A stretch of 64,000 nt of DNA from the NCBI GenBank assembly GCA_037953625.1, contig CM075651.1, positions 131,902,501 to 131,966,500 of the forward strand, written 5' to 3'. Made by a program: the position numbers and the translations under genes. Shown here in pieces: positions 32,529 to 44,481 of this stretch; the stretch's first letter is position 1, and each line of letters opens with the position of its first letter. The notes beneath the pieces are model-generated. The model did not search any database and was not told the origin of the DNA. It saw only the letters and a program-made list of their open reading frames with translations. Source of the stretch: Crotalaria pallida. Lineage: Eukaryota > Streptophyta > Magnoliopsida > Fabales > Fabaceae.

Positions 32529-35500
32529 CTAAATGCGGTTAAAAACTTCTTGATAAACAACATTATTGGTAGCTCCAAATGGATGGTCATCTGTACTTTC
32601 AACCAAGACCTTCAATCCTAGTGGAGATTTCACCCTTGAAATGGCAACATAAAGTTGACCATGAGTAAATACTGGCTTATTTAGGTAAAGGCCAACATGA
32701 GAAAGCGTTTGTCCCTGACTTTTGTTGATAGTCATTGAAAAACATAAGGCCAACGGAAACTGTCGGCGGCAAAACTTAAATGGCAAATTGGGATCAGATG
32801 GGATCATATTCATCCGAGGAATAAAAACCCTTTGACCAACATTTGTACCAGTTACAACGCGAGCATGTATAACATTATTTACAAGGTCAATAATAATTAG
32901 TCTATTGCCATTACACAGCCCAATTGATTGGTCAATATTACGAAGAAGCATAACAGGAACTCCAGGCTTGAGTACAAGTTTATGGTTGGGGATGCCAGAA
33001 CATTTAATCATATTCAAAAATTCAGTACTCACCCATTGAATATCAGGAGAAACATCATTTTCAACAACAAGGATGGTATCAGCGCTTAAGTATATCTTAG
33101 CTTCACCAGGAACCAGGGATAATACATAATCATTAATTTTTTCAACGGCTTCCAACCGTGGGGCAAGGACAACACGCTCCTCAAAATACTTATCATTATC
33201 AAAGTTAGCTTGCAATTCGGGATAGGTAGCATTGACAATGTCAACAACAGGATTAACCGAGTGATTAACTAAGAAATTAGAAGGAATCTGGATTTTGAAT
33301 TCACCATCAACATCAATACCAACCTTACCATCACCAATGCGCATAATCCACTCACCAAAATTTGCTACTTGAGCAGAGTCAACAGCACCAATATTTGAGG
33401 ACAACCTCATGTTTTGTGAAAGTACAAGGACAGTACATCTACTCCAAAGATAAGATGAGTTAATAGTGGACATAATAATAGTTGCTCTATTAGCTCTGGG
33501 AATAACAGGAAGTATCTGTCGGAAGTCACCTCCAAGAACCAACGTCTTTCCTCCAAAAGGAAGATCCAAATTGCTATCTGACTCAGAATGCATGATATCA
33601 CGCATTGTTCTGTCAAATGCCTCAAATGCCCATTTATTAACCATTGGAGCTTCATCCCATATTATCAATGTTGCAGACTGAAGTAGCTGAGCCTTCAAAC
33701 TGCCTTGCTTAATATTGCAACAAGAATCTGAATTTAAATCAAGCGGAATACAGAAAACAGAATGTGCAGTACGTCCACCAGGAAGCAGGAGAGAAACGAT
33801 TCCACTTGAAGCAACATTTATAACAATTTTCTTCTTGGATCTAAATAGATATGACAATGTGTTCCACAAAAATGTCTTGCCTGTGCCACCAAAACCATAT
33901 ACAAAGAAAAATCCACCAAGCTCGGAATTAACAGCATTTACAATGCAATTATAAGCACGCAACTGATCCGCATTTAAGCACTGAAAATTCCGTTGATGAA
34001 GTAAACACATCTCTTCAACATTGTAATTAAGCTCATTAATTATATAAATATTTTCGTATATGGAATAGTCAATGTGGATATGGCATTCCAGGGAAATCCT
34101 TGAGTGATCGTCCATTTAGATGCAACAAAGATTCAATCTCTTTCAAGCAAATATTAGCAGCATCACCAATTGAGATCTGAGCATCTGAATGAGTGAAAAA
34201 TATTAAAATGATACATATATATATAAAAAAATCAATCACTAATAACCAACAAATATATATTATACCTGGACAATGACGATTTTTTTTATGCCACAAATCA
34301 TCAGCCAATGAATCAAATGTTTTGGCCCAAACATTGGCAGGATTACTCATGGAATTAGACATTAGGAGTTCAGCAAATAACCTCCGAATAAATTTACCAG
34401 AAGACAAGAAATAAGACTCATGAATACCATTAATATATTCTTTGTCATCAGCAAGCAATCCAAGGGCAAAACATGCTTCCTTAAAGGATTCATAAATAAC
34501 TCCATTAACAGTCTTAATGTCATCAAAGCTTGTGCATCCACGCTGAAAGTTAAGCAAAATACGCAGGAAATGTAACTCACCGGTACCAGCTAGGATAAAA
34601 TTGAGTCTCCCAACTGAAATTCCCTTTCGCCTAGGACGTCATTCTTTGAGATGTGAATTGAATACGAATTTAGCTGGAAACTCAACATAAGTCAAAGAAC
34701 GACCCTCTTCATAAACTTGATTTGCACGCATCCATGCAAGAAACATTGTTGTTGTATCACGAGCATGGGAAACAACATTATCAATTAGCTCACGGTCACG
34801 GAAAACTATGTTTTGTTCACCAGGTAAATGAAATGTAAGACGCTGAACAGCTGACCATCTCTGGTGAATTTCAAAAGCAAATATTCTCCAAACCGACTCA
34901 CAAGGAGACAGGTATCTGCAATCATAGTATTCCTTGATTTCATCAACAACAACATCATATGCAGAATTATTTATAGGATCAACAGCAACGGTGACACGAT
35001 CTGGACCTTTGCTAACATATTTGAACAGGTACTTTATGCAATTGGATTGGTTACAGAACTCAATATTAATATGAGCCCGATACTTCATAAGAAGCAAAGG
35101 GTTGTAGGGAACAACATAACCATTGCACAATCTAACACCATTACGTTCAACAGTAATACCAAGATCTCGACGTCTATAAACTGGATACCCAGCATCATCG
35201 AAGTAAGTGTTGGGGTTATATTTCTTTGGGAAGAGTTTAGAACATCTTCCATTCTGCATGCAAGGTGAGGTAGGTCGAGCATGGCCACAGGGACCATGTA
35301 TCATGAAAGATGAAACAACCGAATATAATTTAGGAAATAGGTCAGGGCTTGGAAGTTCTGCGCAAATAACACTGTCAATTAAATCAAGTGGGTTGGACTT
35401 AGAGGATGGTTCTAACCAAAGAAGAATGTGAGCATGTGGCAAACCACGCTTTTGAAACTCAATAGTATACATACTTGTGAAATATATTCATTTTAGAGTA

Positions 35501-37519
35501 GATATAATACAATATAACATATATGTATAAAAATTTATTATACATACCAGCAACTAAGGGTCCAAATACAGATCCATCTTTGAAATCTTTCATCATTGCA
35601 TCCAGTTTCATTTTGAAAACGCGACAAACAATGTCTGGCCGATCAGCAGCACTAAGTCCTTCAGCAATCATGTATCTATCAATTTCGGGCCATTTAGGAT
35701 TACATGTGAATGTAATGAAAAAATCTGGGTAACCATATTTTTTACATATAGACATAGCATCTTGACAATTATTGAACATATATCTACGGCCACCAACAAA
35801 TGATGATCGTAGAACAATACGTTTACCAATAGTAGAAGCTTGAAGGTCACCGCGATCTAATGCATCTTCCACACCTTTCAAAAATTAAGACCTTATCTCT
35901 TTTTGTTTACCTTTTATAAAAGAAAGTCTCTGAGACTCAACCATGGAGTAACAATCTACCACAAATTGCTGAAACAAACGCTGACTCCTAACCAACAAAC
36001 CTGGATCATTCTGCCTATGTTGTATTCGAAAAGCAACATACTCTCGCAGAGTAACCCGATCACGAAAACCTGGGACATGATCGGGAGGCAACCCAGAACG
36101 CAGTATTTGTTCATGAAAATCATCCTCACCATAGGGAAAAAGAATTGGGTATTGACGAGGAAGATAAGAAGGGTGAGTTTCATGTATCCGTTGAAGATAA
36201 CCTGAAGTGGAACAAACGACAATGTCTCGGAGTAGATTTGGTTCATCAAAATCACCAACAATCAAAGCAGCAACTTCATTTACTGAAGGAAGATTATAAA
36301 CTCGGGCATCATTAGACCGATGACGCAACAACTGAAGAGAAAAATGAGGGATAAATTGGTTATGAGTATGATCCCTTATCTGTCTGAAAATCTTAACCAA
36401 AACATTGAATTCATCAAACATGGATATAAAATCACGGACCAGTGATATATCAAGTTGCATACCACTATCGTTGGATCTGGAAATAGCAAGGTAAGATATT
36501 AAAAAATAAGATAAATGCAATAAAATAAAAAAAATATAAATATTAATTGCTACCTACCCAAAGTGGCTAATGCGGTTAGAGACCTCATTTTCAGTATCAT
36601 AAATGTATAGCTGCATAAACTTAGGCCTGTTCAAATGATCTGGGAACAAAGAACCAATACGATGATAATTCTGTCCACCAATTATGAACTGGGGAGGACC
36701 ACGACCATCATTACATGAATTGTGGACATTGCCTCCAAGCGATGTAAAAGCAAACATACTATTATAAGTCCTTATATTTTGGAAAAAGTTGATCAGTCGT
36801 TCATCAGACCTAGACATTACCCCATAAATAAGAGGAGGTGGAGTAGACAGTGGTGGAAGTGTAACATCACCTTTCATACAGCACAAAGAAAATTCAGCAA
36901 GCATAACATTCTTATTCTTATCACTCCTTTCATCATGCCACATAGAAGCATTGCAATGTTTGCATGTGAGTTCCATATCGCCAAAATCAAGATATGTTGT
37001 GCACACAAGAAATCTAATCAAAATAAACTAAATATATAAAAAATTATATGGGAAAACAGGTGTAAGGGTACCTGTATTTTCAGATATGTCAAACAGGGAA
37101 TGGTTATGTGACAATGTTGATATTAGATTTTCATAGTAAGATGCATTGTCAGAGACATAGAAGTCAACAATTTCATCACCTGTCAATGAATTGGCAAATT
37201 TCAAGAGCAAAAAATAGTTTAATACAATAATTGAGAAAATAAATAGAAAAATAAAAACACAAACAAAAAGGAAAGTGTACAGACCAAGAAAATGTGAAAA
37301 GTCGGGCGGACAGCTAACAGATGGCGTTTGGAAACGGTAAGATGAAACTAAAAAAAAATCGCTTAGTATGGTTGATAGATGGGATATTCAAAAAATATAA
37401 AATAAAAATTTGACTTTGTTTAATAAATTAAAGATTAAAAAATTAAATAACATACGCATGTTAGCAGCGGTGAATGATGGACCACGCCGACGAATACGAA
37501 GATTCTCTTGAACATACAT
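32529..37519 (-). pseudogene. Helitron Rep-helicase (RepHel) gene with several disabling mutations
   Basis: The probable start is ATG 37519 (MYVQENLRIRRRGPSF), with small N-terminal exons near 37345-37288 and 37200-37090. A large exon follows (about 37018-36554) with a Cys/His cluster (CKHCNASMWH). The Helitron-like N domain follows (36481-35540). The HUH nickase motif is RGLPHAHILLW (HAH codons at 35428-35436), and the paired tyrosines are in KYLFKY (35017-35031). The PIF1-type helicase has Walker A GFGGTGKT (near 33885), Walker B LIIWDEAPM and late motif SQGQTL. It normally nicks, unwinds and replicates the element by rolling circle. Breaks: TAA at 35885-35887, a TGA just below 34640 and a frame change near 34075. 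Exon edges are approximate. Confidence 0.85.
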
Positions 37520-38143
37520 TGCGAAGTTGGAAAGATAAATGACAGTTTGAAATAAATATGTAACGGGAGGTTACGCTTAGATAAGAATATCAAGGAGAAA
37601 GTCAACGGTGAAGAAATCAAAAACAGTGGAAAGATAATAATCAAGAATGGAGATATATGGGCCTAGATATATATGGTATCATGACTGAAATATCTACGCC
37701 GACAATACGCATAATACATCGAAATAAAGAGATTCAATTATTTGTGGTGATGAGAAAATGAACAAATGAAATTATTAAAATGGTGCAAAATTGAGTTAAA
37801 ATAATTAAATGGAAAGTGCAAAATAAGGAACAAACATTCATAAGTGGATGGAAAAAAAACCGAAAGCATTTAACGCAAAAGGAAAAGGGATCGGCAAGTC
37901 AAATACGGTAGGCTATTATACAATTTTATTTAAAATTATGGAAACATACATAAGGATTACCGACAACATAAAAGACAAATACATCAAAGAAAAGGAAAAT
38001 TAAAGGAAACACCGAGCGAAACATTTCTCTATTAATTAGATATCTCTAAAAGAGAAACAGAACTCTTAAATTAACGCATCATAAACTGGAACTGAACGGT
38101 AAACAGACGGGCGTCAACATAACATAAGTGACTTGTTAAAGAT
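37520..38143 (-). other. Spacer between RPA copy A and RepHel
   Basis: These 0.6 kb contain no recognisable coding exon. The region is 5' to RepHel and 3' to RPA copy A, so a RepHel promoter may lie here. No TATA element was assigned with confidence. Confidence 0.5.
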
Positions 38144-40648
38144 TCACTTCTTAACATTCTTCACTGTGCGTTTCCGACCAGTAGTTGCAGGAGAAGAACA
38201 ATCAGCGAACGCACTTGCGAGATTCCTTTTGGCTGTCTTGGACGGTGTTGCAAGTACTTCATCAAGCGAGAGATCAACAGTTTCAATACCAACAGATTCA
38301 TTGGACTGAGGAGTGACAAGGACAGAAGAAGTGAAGGCAATAGAGTCCGCAGGATCAGCAAAAGTGGATGAAGTTGTATCCAAACCAGGAGCAGAATTGT
38401 GAACAGGTAGACCCTATGGAATATTCAAATAAAAAGACAAGAATACAACGGTGTCAGCATAGGTAGAATTTAATAGGGAAAAATGATGTAAAAGTAAGCA
38501 CTGAAAAAAGGTATATTTGTGAAATAAATACCTCTCGGGGAGATAGGTCGGAACCTGGAAGTTCGTACATAGCAATAACATTAGGGTCATCACATAAGGC
38601 ACGAACCTTAATGACAGGAGCCTCAGAAGAAGCACTTTCAGATGGATTAGTAACCTTAAACAAAATCTTCCTCCCAATTAGGCTTCGAAACATGGGAGGA
38701 TAATCATGTTCGTCGGCAGCCTATTTGAATTTGAAATTCACAGTAAAATTGGCGTATTTAATATTGCGAACTTGCACGTAATGAATAAAAATATGAACCA
38801 TAAAATTTGATAAAGGAAATAAATGACCTCCTTAAATGAAGAGAGGACGTCGGCGCAGCTTTGACCAAGAAGATATTCAACCTCATTATCAAACATCACG
38901 AGGATTGCACAACCAGTGGTATCAGCAACATCAAGCCTAAGTCTAAACCTATAACATCAATGGAAAAACAAGTGTTCTCAAGTGCGATTAAAATTTGATG
39001 AGATGAAAACAGTAAATAACTTTCTCGGCTATGGCAAACATAATTACCTTGGGGTGACATGGAATACATGGCGTCCACAGCTGGAACAGAAATAAAAACC
39101 ATTGTCAGGAGTAACAGCCTTCATACACTTGCAAGCAGGATACCACCAATGACCATCATCAATAACATCATCAACAGTGGCAAGTAGAATGGACATGCCA
39201 TCCTGGGATATATATAATAGCCAAATAATTAGAACGTCATTAAAATACAACACGGCAGGAAAATAAAAGATAATAACAAAATCAACGGGAAACTGATAAA
39301 CCGAAAGAAGTTCTTCAATAGTCCTCTTTGGGTGCAACTTGAGAAATTCATCCTCAACAGAATATTTAGGGCCCAAAACAAATGAGGTACAGTCCTGAGG
39401 AGCAGAAACACCAGCAGCAAGAAGACTAATGCAATGGAAAATAAGCATCTAATTATAAACCTATGGAAGAGAAATAATTAATCCACACAAGTAATAAGGT
39501 TAAATACATCAATGCCTACAATGGAACAAACCTCTGTTTCAGGTTAGAAACGTCGGATATGTCAGGATTAATAAGCAGCCTAGAGGCATGCATACAGTTT
39601 TGAACGACTGGCTTACCTAACAAATGGCCATAAAAGAGAGTACACTTAACTTTACAGAATTAATGACAAAAACATGACGGGAAAAATACACATACCCTTG
39701 AAAATCTTGACCTTCGCATACTGAAGAACAATCATTGGAGCCGTAACATGCCCATCGTTGATAAAACCCATTAGTTGATCAACAAAATCACCGAAGAGTG
39801 TGCACTCAATTTTACCACTACAATAAAAGAATGAAATTAGTCGGAGTCAAGCAATTGGAACGTATAAAACTTATGAAGAGCAAGGACCGTTTACCCGAGG
39901 TCAGTTAGCTCAATAACAATCATCTTAGTAACCTTCCCATCACGGAGATACTCTCGCTGTGAAGAAACAGCAGTCATGAGGCCAACAACATCTGTTTCAA
40001 AACATTGGGTGTTATTTACTAATAAAAGAAGTGATAGAATAAAATATGGACCATAAAGAAAATGGAATTCGTAATGGAAATAGAATTAATGAAAATTAGG
40101 TACCAATTAAATAGTCATAATCAGAGGTGATTGACGAAATAACTTCAGAGGTCGTTGGGGTCGGCCCATAAAAAGGAATGGACGTGAAATCAACCTCAGA
40201 TACGGTGGTCCTCAAGAGGAAAATAAGTTTATTTTCATGCAAAGTTGAACGATAAGAGCCAGAATTTGCAACAACACCAAAGTATGACATACGGTACACA
40301 ACACCCTCTTTTATAACATCAGAAAACTTGTAGAGTACTGATTTACGGGCGGTTGCTTGAATTTTATGTCCCTGGTAAAAAAGATTAAAATACCAAAACC
40401 TCAGAATAAATATATTAAGCAATAATAGATAATTTCAATACAAATAATTTCATAGTCGGTTTAAAAAAAATGAAGGCGAAAAGAAAATTACAAAGCACCT
40501 GCTCATCCATTAGAATGAGCTCCATTGACATTGGTTACTGTGGATTTATAAAGCCAGGAACAAACCATTTACGAACAACACGAACTCTGAAACGATATGA
40601 CTCACGCTGGAGTTTAACAGAAGTCAAAAGATCAAACTCAATACCCAT
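38144..40648 (-). pseudogene. RPA70-like gene, copy A (best preserved; one early stop)
   Basis: Ten exons can be followed from ATG 40648. Exon 1 is 40648-40499 (MGIEFDLLTSVKLQRESYRF). Exon 2 runs about 40371-40103 (IQATARKSVLYKFSDVIKEG). Exon 3 is about 39991-39895 (DVVGLMTAVSSQREYLRDG) and exon 4 about 39817-39698 (KIECTLFGDFVDQLMGFIND). Then come KPVVQNCMHASRLLINPDIS, a linker exon, and a zinc-ribbon exon (CKCMKAVTPDNGFYFCSSC, about 39206-39049). Next is the C-terminal OB exon (CAILVMFDNEVEYLLGQSC), then IGRKILFKV and the last exon with a basic tail (TGRKRTVKNVKK). An in-frame TAA at 40535-40537 interrupts exon 1; otherwise the frames hold. RPA70 is the large subunit of the single-strand-binding complex. 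It is probably a first gene of the Helitron, near its 5' end. Confidence 0.75.
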
Positions 40649-41099
40649 GGAGAGTACACCAGAGAGAAATTTAAAAGTGGAAAAAAGGGGGGAAGATATA
40701 TTATAAGAACATATAGATGAAGTACGTTAACTGGTTGATACACGGCATGAATGACAACCGACTTCGGTATTTAAAGAGAGAAAAAGTAGAAAAACTGACA
40801 GAATTTAATATAACCATTGATTTTCTAAAATTATAGAATAGGTTTTAGGGACAGAAGAGGTACAGAGAGAATAAACAATAAATCGGCCAATCTAGGGGGA
40901 CAGGAAACATAGCCATATGAGCTAAGTTGGTCAGAAGAAGTTATTACAGCATGCAAAAGGACTGAGAAAACGGCGCAAATGTAAACGAATGTAAAGCTGC
41001 AAAATGCAAAAATTGAATTTGAAATTGGAAAGAAGAGGGAAGGATTGTGCCGACGTGGAAATGAACAGTGATTCTAAGGATGGAGGGGTTTCTGCATTT

Positions 41100-41112
41100 C
41101 TTAAGTAATAGA
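41100..41112 (-). other. Candidate Helitron 5' terminus
   Basis: The - strand begins TCTATTACTTAAG at 41112, with host A at 41113. Helitrons start with TC and insert between A and T. It lies upstream of RPA copy A, on the right strand for the whole gene set. Confidence 0.55.
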
Positions 41113-41126
41113 TACTATATAACCAA

Positions 41127-41155
41127 CTAGCTTGAAGCTCGTGCAATGCACGGGT
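41127..41155 (-). other. Candidate 3' terminus of a second Helitron (hairpin plus CTAG)
   Basis: On the - strand a GC-rich hairpin (CCCGTGC-ATT-GCACGAG, 41154 to 41138) is followed after seven bases by CTAG ending at 41127 and then T. This is the Helitron 3' signature: a hairpin shortly before CTRR with T as target base. The body would extend to higher coordinates. Its 5' end was not found, so it may be a fragment. Confidence 0.55.
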
Positions 41156-42625
41156 CAGTTATTTGTGGATTTAGGACACTTGCTAACATTTTTCCATTAC
41201 ATATGATGTATGACATCTTGCTAATACATAGTGTGTTGCTAATATAATATATATATATATATACACACACATATATATTTATTTATTTATTTTAAAAAAA
41301 AACATATATTTGATATAGATTCATACTATTTGATAAGATGTATTGATCATTTCTTTTTAACACATCACGTTTGTGCTAAAAAAATGCTTATGCAAATAAA
41401 AAAATACCTTTAGATTTCAAGTATGATAAATAATTGGACAAAAACAAAATAATATGAGAAGTAACAAAATGTCAAATTTAACAAAAGAGAGTTGGTAATG
41501 GAGCAGCGAAAGCAAAACACCAAATAAGAATGAAGGAAATGGATATAAAAGATACTACAACAAAAATTTGAAAATTTGATTTTATAAATTTGACTTTCTA
41601 AACGTTGATTGTATTATTTTTTAGACTAATTTTACACTTTTAATTACTTAAATATTCTCCTAAAGACTATATATGACAAATTAAATCGTATAATATAAAA
41701 ATAATTAAAAAATTGAGATGAACTCTAACAATTTATCAAATACCTTTCAAAATATGAGAGGTAGAATTCTATCAATATCGGACCGAATATACCAGTAGTA
41801 GTCCAAAGAATGTACTGAACAATAGTAATAACTGTCACAGTTGAAGCAATAAATAGAGTTAGCATAGAGAATCAAATATTCTTTCACAACTTCTTTTTAA
41901 AAGAAAATAATAAAACTACAGTACATCTTAAAGATGCAGAGCGCAGCTATCAAACAGAACAACCATATATACCCTACAAGAAGAGAACGAGAGAAAGCAA
42001 AATTAATTTCGCCTTCAATTCAGTAAGTATATATCATTGGTCAACTTGTCAACTTCATTATATATTGGTCATCAATTTAGATTTTAAAACTTTTTTCAGG
42101 TTAATTTTTTTTGGTGAAAAGGGAACTTCACAGTCCCGGCGGCACTTGGAGCAACATGGGTGGGGTGCCTCCCCAAGGGAGGTTCTCCACAAGGACTCGA
42201 GCCTATGATATTATGGTCTTATGGGTTCTCACTATCCTTATGGTTCTAGCATGCTTTCATTAGACCTAAAAATTTACATGTTATCACGCGTTGGTCTTTT
42301 TTAATAACTTATTTGATGCGTATAAACTTCCTGATGTCATATTAATTTTTGGGAAACTAAATTGATGTTGAAAATCTTTGGAGAACTAAATTAATGATTA
42401 ATATATCTTTCGAGAACCAAAATTACAATTAACTTATTTTTTTTATTGATGATGACGAAAAATAAATAAATTTAATCTGATCTATGGTCTTTATTCTTTT
42501 TTTCTTGAGCTTCCTCCTTATTCATTAAAAAAAATAATCTGGTCTAAAGGTCTATTTATGGACTTAAATTACATTTACCTTCAAGTTAGAAAGCTTTAAG
42601 TAGTATTTAAAGAGTGAACGAAGTA
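41156..42625. other. AT-rich intergenic DNA, possible non-autonomous Helitron body
   Basis: No coding region was found. A TA/CA/TTTA microsatellite lies at about 41247-41290, and A-rich stretches follow. A weak SINE-like segment is listed separately. Confidence 0.5.
42110..42260 (-). mobile_element. SINE-like segment
   Basis: Read on the - strand it has a tRNA B-box-like GGCTCGAGTCC, a GC-rich middle and an A-tail (CACCAAAAAAAA). No target-site duplication was found and the 5' end is unclear, so this is tentative. Confidence 0.35.
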
Positions 42626-42831
42626 ACCAACGTGATGTTGGTCTAGTGGCAACTCACTAGGTCCCTTAAGCATGAGGTCTCGAGTTCAACATCTATGGGA
42701 ACATAGAGACACGCATTGGAAGACCCCTGCCTACAAAGTGGAGTTCCGTAGGATCCGGGTGGATTTAGTTGGGCAGTCAAAGTGCGAAAGCCCAGATATC
42801 ACCTGCGAAAGAAAAAAAGAATAAAAAAAAA
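42626..42831 (+). mobile_element. tRNA-derived SINE with 13-bp target duplication
   Basis: An A-box-like TGGTCTAGTGGC and a B-box-like GGTCTCGAGTTCAAC lie near the 5' end. The 3' end is an A-rich tail (GAAAAAAAGAATAAAAAAAA). The element is flanked by perfect AGTGAACGAAGTA repeats at 42613-42625 and 42832-42844. The long duplication and the tail show insertion by LINE-type target-primed reverse transcription. It encodes no protein. Confidence 0.88.
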
Positions 42832-42844
42832 AGTGAACGAAGTA

Positions 42845-44275
42845 TATAAACTAAGAGTTGCATTAGCATCAATAGAAAAGTTATGATAAATAAAATTGTC
42901 CCATCATCACATTCTAACCGATGTTTGCCGGCCTTACCTTCCGAAGTGCATGAATGACACTTTTTCATCCCACCATCACCGATCATGTAGACTAAAGATG
43001 AGGCAAAGTGAGGTTGAAGATGGGATAAACTATCAAGAAAAACTAGGAAAAGATAAGCATAAAATCGCTTCTTTTCTTTGTTGAAAGAATTTCTAAGAGC
43101 TTGTCCTTAACTAACTACTATTTCCGTTAGACATAAGCTACTTATGTTTATTTAGCCATTTTGATTTGTTTTATAAGTTATGTTTATTTAAAAATTTAAT
43201 ACTCATTTATACTTTTTTTTTAAACATATTTTTATTTATTACATTCTTTTTTTCACCACCAATTTCTCCATATCTCTTCAATATAATCTTCATACATTTA
43301 TTATTACTCTCTCGTATAATTAAACGGGATAATTTAGTCCAAATATACTAAATTCTTATATTACTTTTTATTTATTAATTATGTGTAATTTCTAAATCAA
43401 TTTAATTTATGGGACGAAAGAAGTATATATGAGAAAAGATTATTTTTCTGTGACTTTTTTTCTTCTTCTCCCCTTCAGCAAATTTTTAGGCTTGAAAAAT
43501 TGTTGTCATTTATCAAAAGTAAAAGGCTAGCTAGATACATATATCACTTTAAGTGACATAATTTATATGCAAGTGTACAAAAGAAGAAAAGAAAAATTTA
43601 TAGAATATAAGGTGATATGGCTGATTATGTGCCTATAATTACTCTAACATAAAACTTGTATCCTTAGTTTATTTATTTAAATTTTTTTTTCAAATACAGG
43701 GAATTGGGGTTTTGGAAGAGGCAGAGTGCTGGTGACGAAATAAGCAGCAGAGCATTGCTTCATACATACGACAAGATGTGAGAATTGAAATTGATTGAAG
43801 CCTGCACAAAATTGACAACAATAGTGACACAACATATGGATGAAGATGTTTTAAACACAGTGAAAATGCTGGTGCTAAAGACAGATAAAATGTGAACACA
43901 AATTGACCCAAGTGGTAGATGAAAGCCCAATCGCCATCACCATAAATCTTAAGTTCCAATTCCAATAATAATGACCCTAGTTTGACTTCCAATTATATAT
44001 TCAAAGGAAAAGGCTTGGCCAGTCTTGTGTGTTTGACAGTGGTTCAGTGACCAAATATACATACAAGATGGTATTAATGCCACTAAAATATCATATACTA
44101 CTAACACTTTATACAGACAGATTGTAAACAGCATAAAGAGTAAAAACAATACCTCTATGGTGATTGGCATTTTTTTCTCCTCTCATTTAAAGCAACTCAG
44201 GGGTGCCAGTCACTTGAGTGGTTTTATTCTTTCTGAAACACAGTATAATGCTTTATCTCTATGTAAATGTATAAT
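42845..44275. other. Intergenic DNA, nothing recognised
   Basis: These 1.4 kb of AT-rich sequence contain only short ORFs (for example - strand 43690-43992) without known motifs or splice context. Confidence 0.45.
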
Positions 44276-44473
44276 AACTAATGAGGTGTGACATACCTGG
44301 TTTGAGACTTTGTATTCGGTTCATAAGGATACGGGTTCGAATCTCATCTCGGCATTATGAGTCTGTCGCTTTTTCGGGAGTGGTTGTTCTCTTCCGGGCA
44401 TTTTGTAAGCTATGACCTAGAGGCGTCAATGTGCAACAATGACGATGAGATTTTCCTCGTAAACAAAAAAAAT
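44276..44473 (+). mobile_element. tRNA-derived SINE
   Basis: A near-perfect Pol III B box (GGGTTCGAATCTC) is at about 44331-44343, with an upstream A-box-like segment and an A-rich tail (AAACAAAAAAAA). TGTATAAT occurs on both sides (44268-44275 and 44474-44481). It differs in sequence from the SINE at 42.6 kb, so it is a separate family. Confidence 0.75.
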
Positions 44474-44481
44474 TGTATAAT

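Larger units (their letters stand above)
21458..41112 (-). mobile_element. Helitron with Rep-helicase and three RPA70-like genes (decayed; 3' end not found)
   Basis: On the - strand the gene order is RPA copy A, Rep-helicase, RPA copy B, RPA copy C. Plant autonomous Helitrons encode RepHel and often RPA-like proteins, which identifies the element class. A candidate 5' terminus is TCTATTACTTAAG at 41112 reading down, preceded by A as expected for A/T-target insertion. The 3' end (hairpin plus CTRR, followed by T) was not found down to 20770. It may be lost or lie further left, so the gag-like genes could be cargo. Mutations in RepHel and all RPA copies make it non-autonomous now. A CACTA element and a tandem-repeat block were added later. 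Confidence 0.8.

Noticed and set aside
42630..42700. A tRNA gene
   Set aside because: The A/B-box-like segments belong to a SINE with poly(A)-rich tail and target duplications; no cloverleaf could be drawn.
43690..43992. Hydrophobic - strand ORF as a small membrane protein gene
   Set aside because: No recognisable family, no promoter or splice context; length is within chance for AT-rich DNA.
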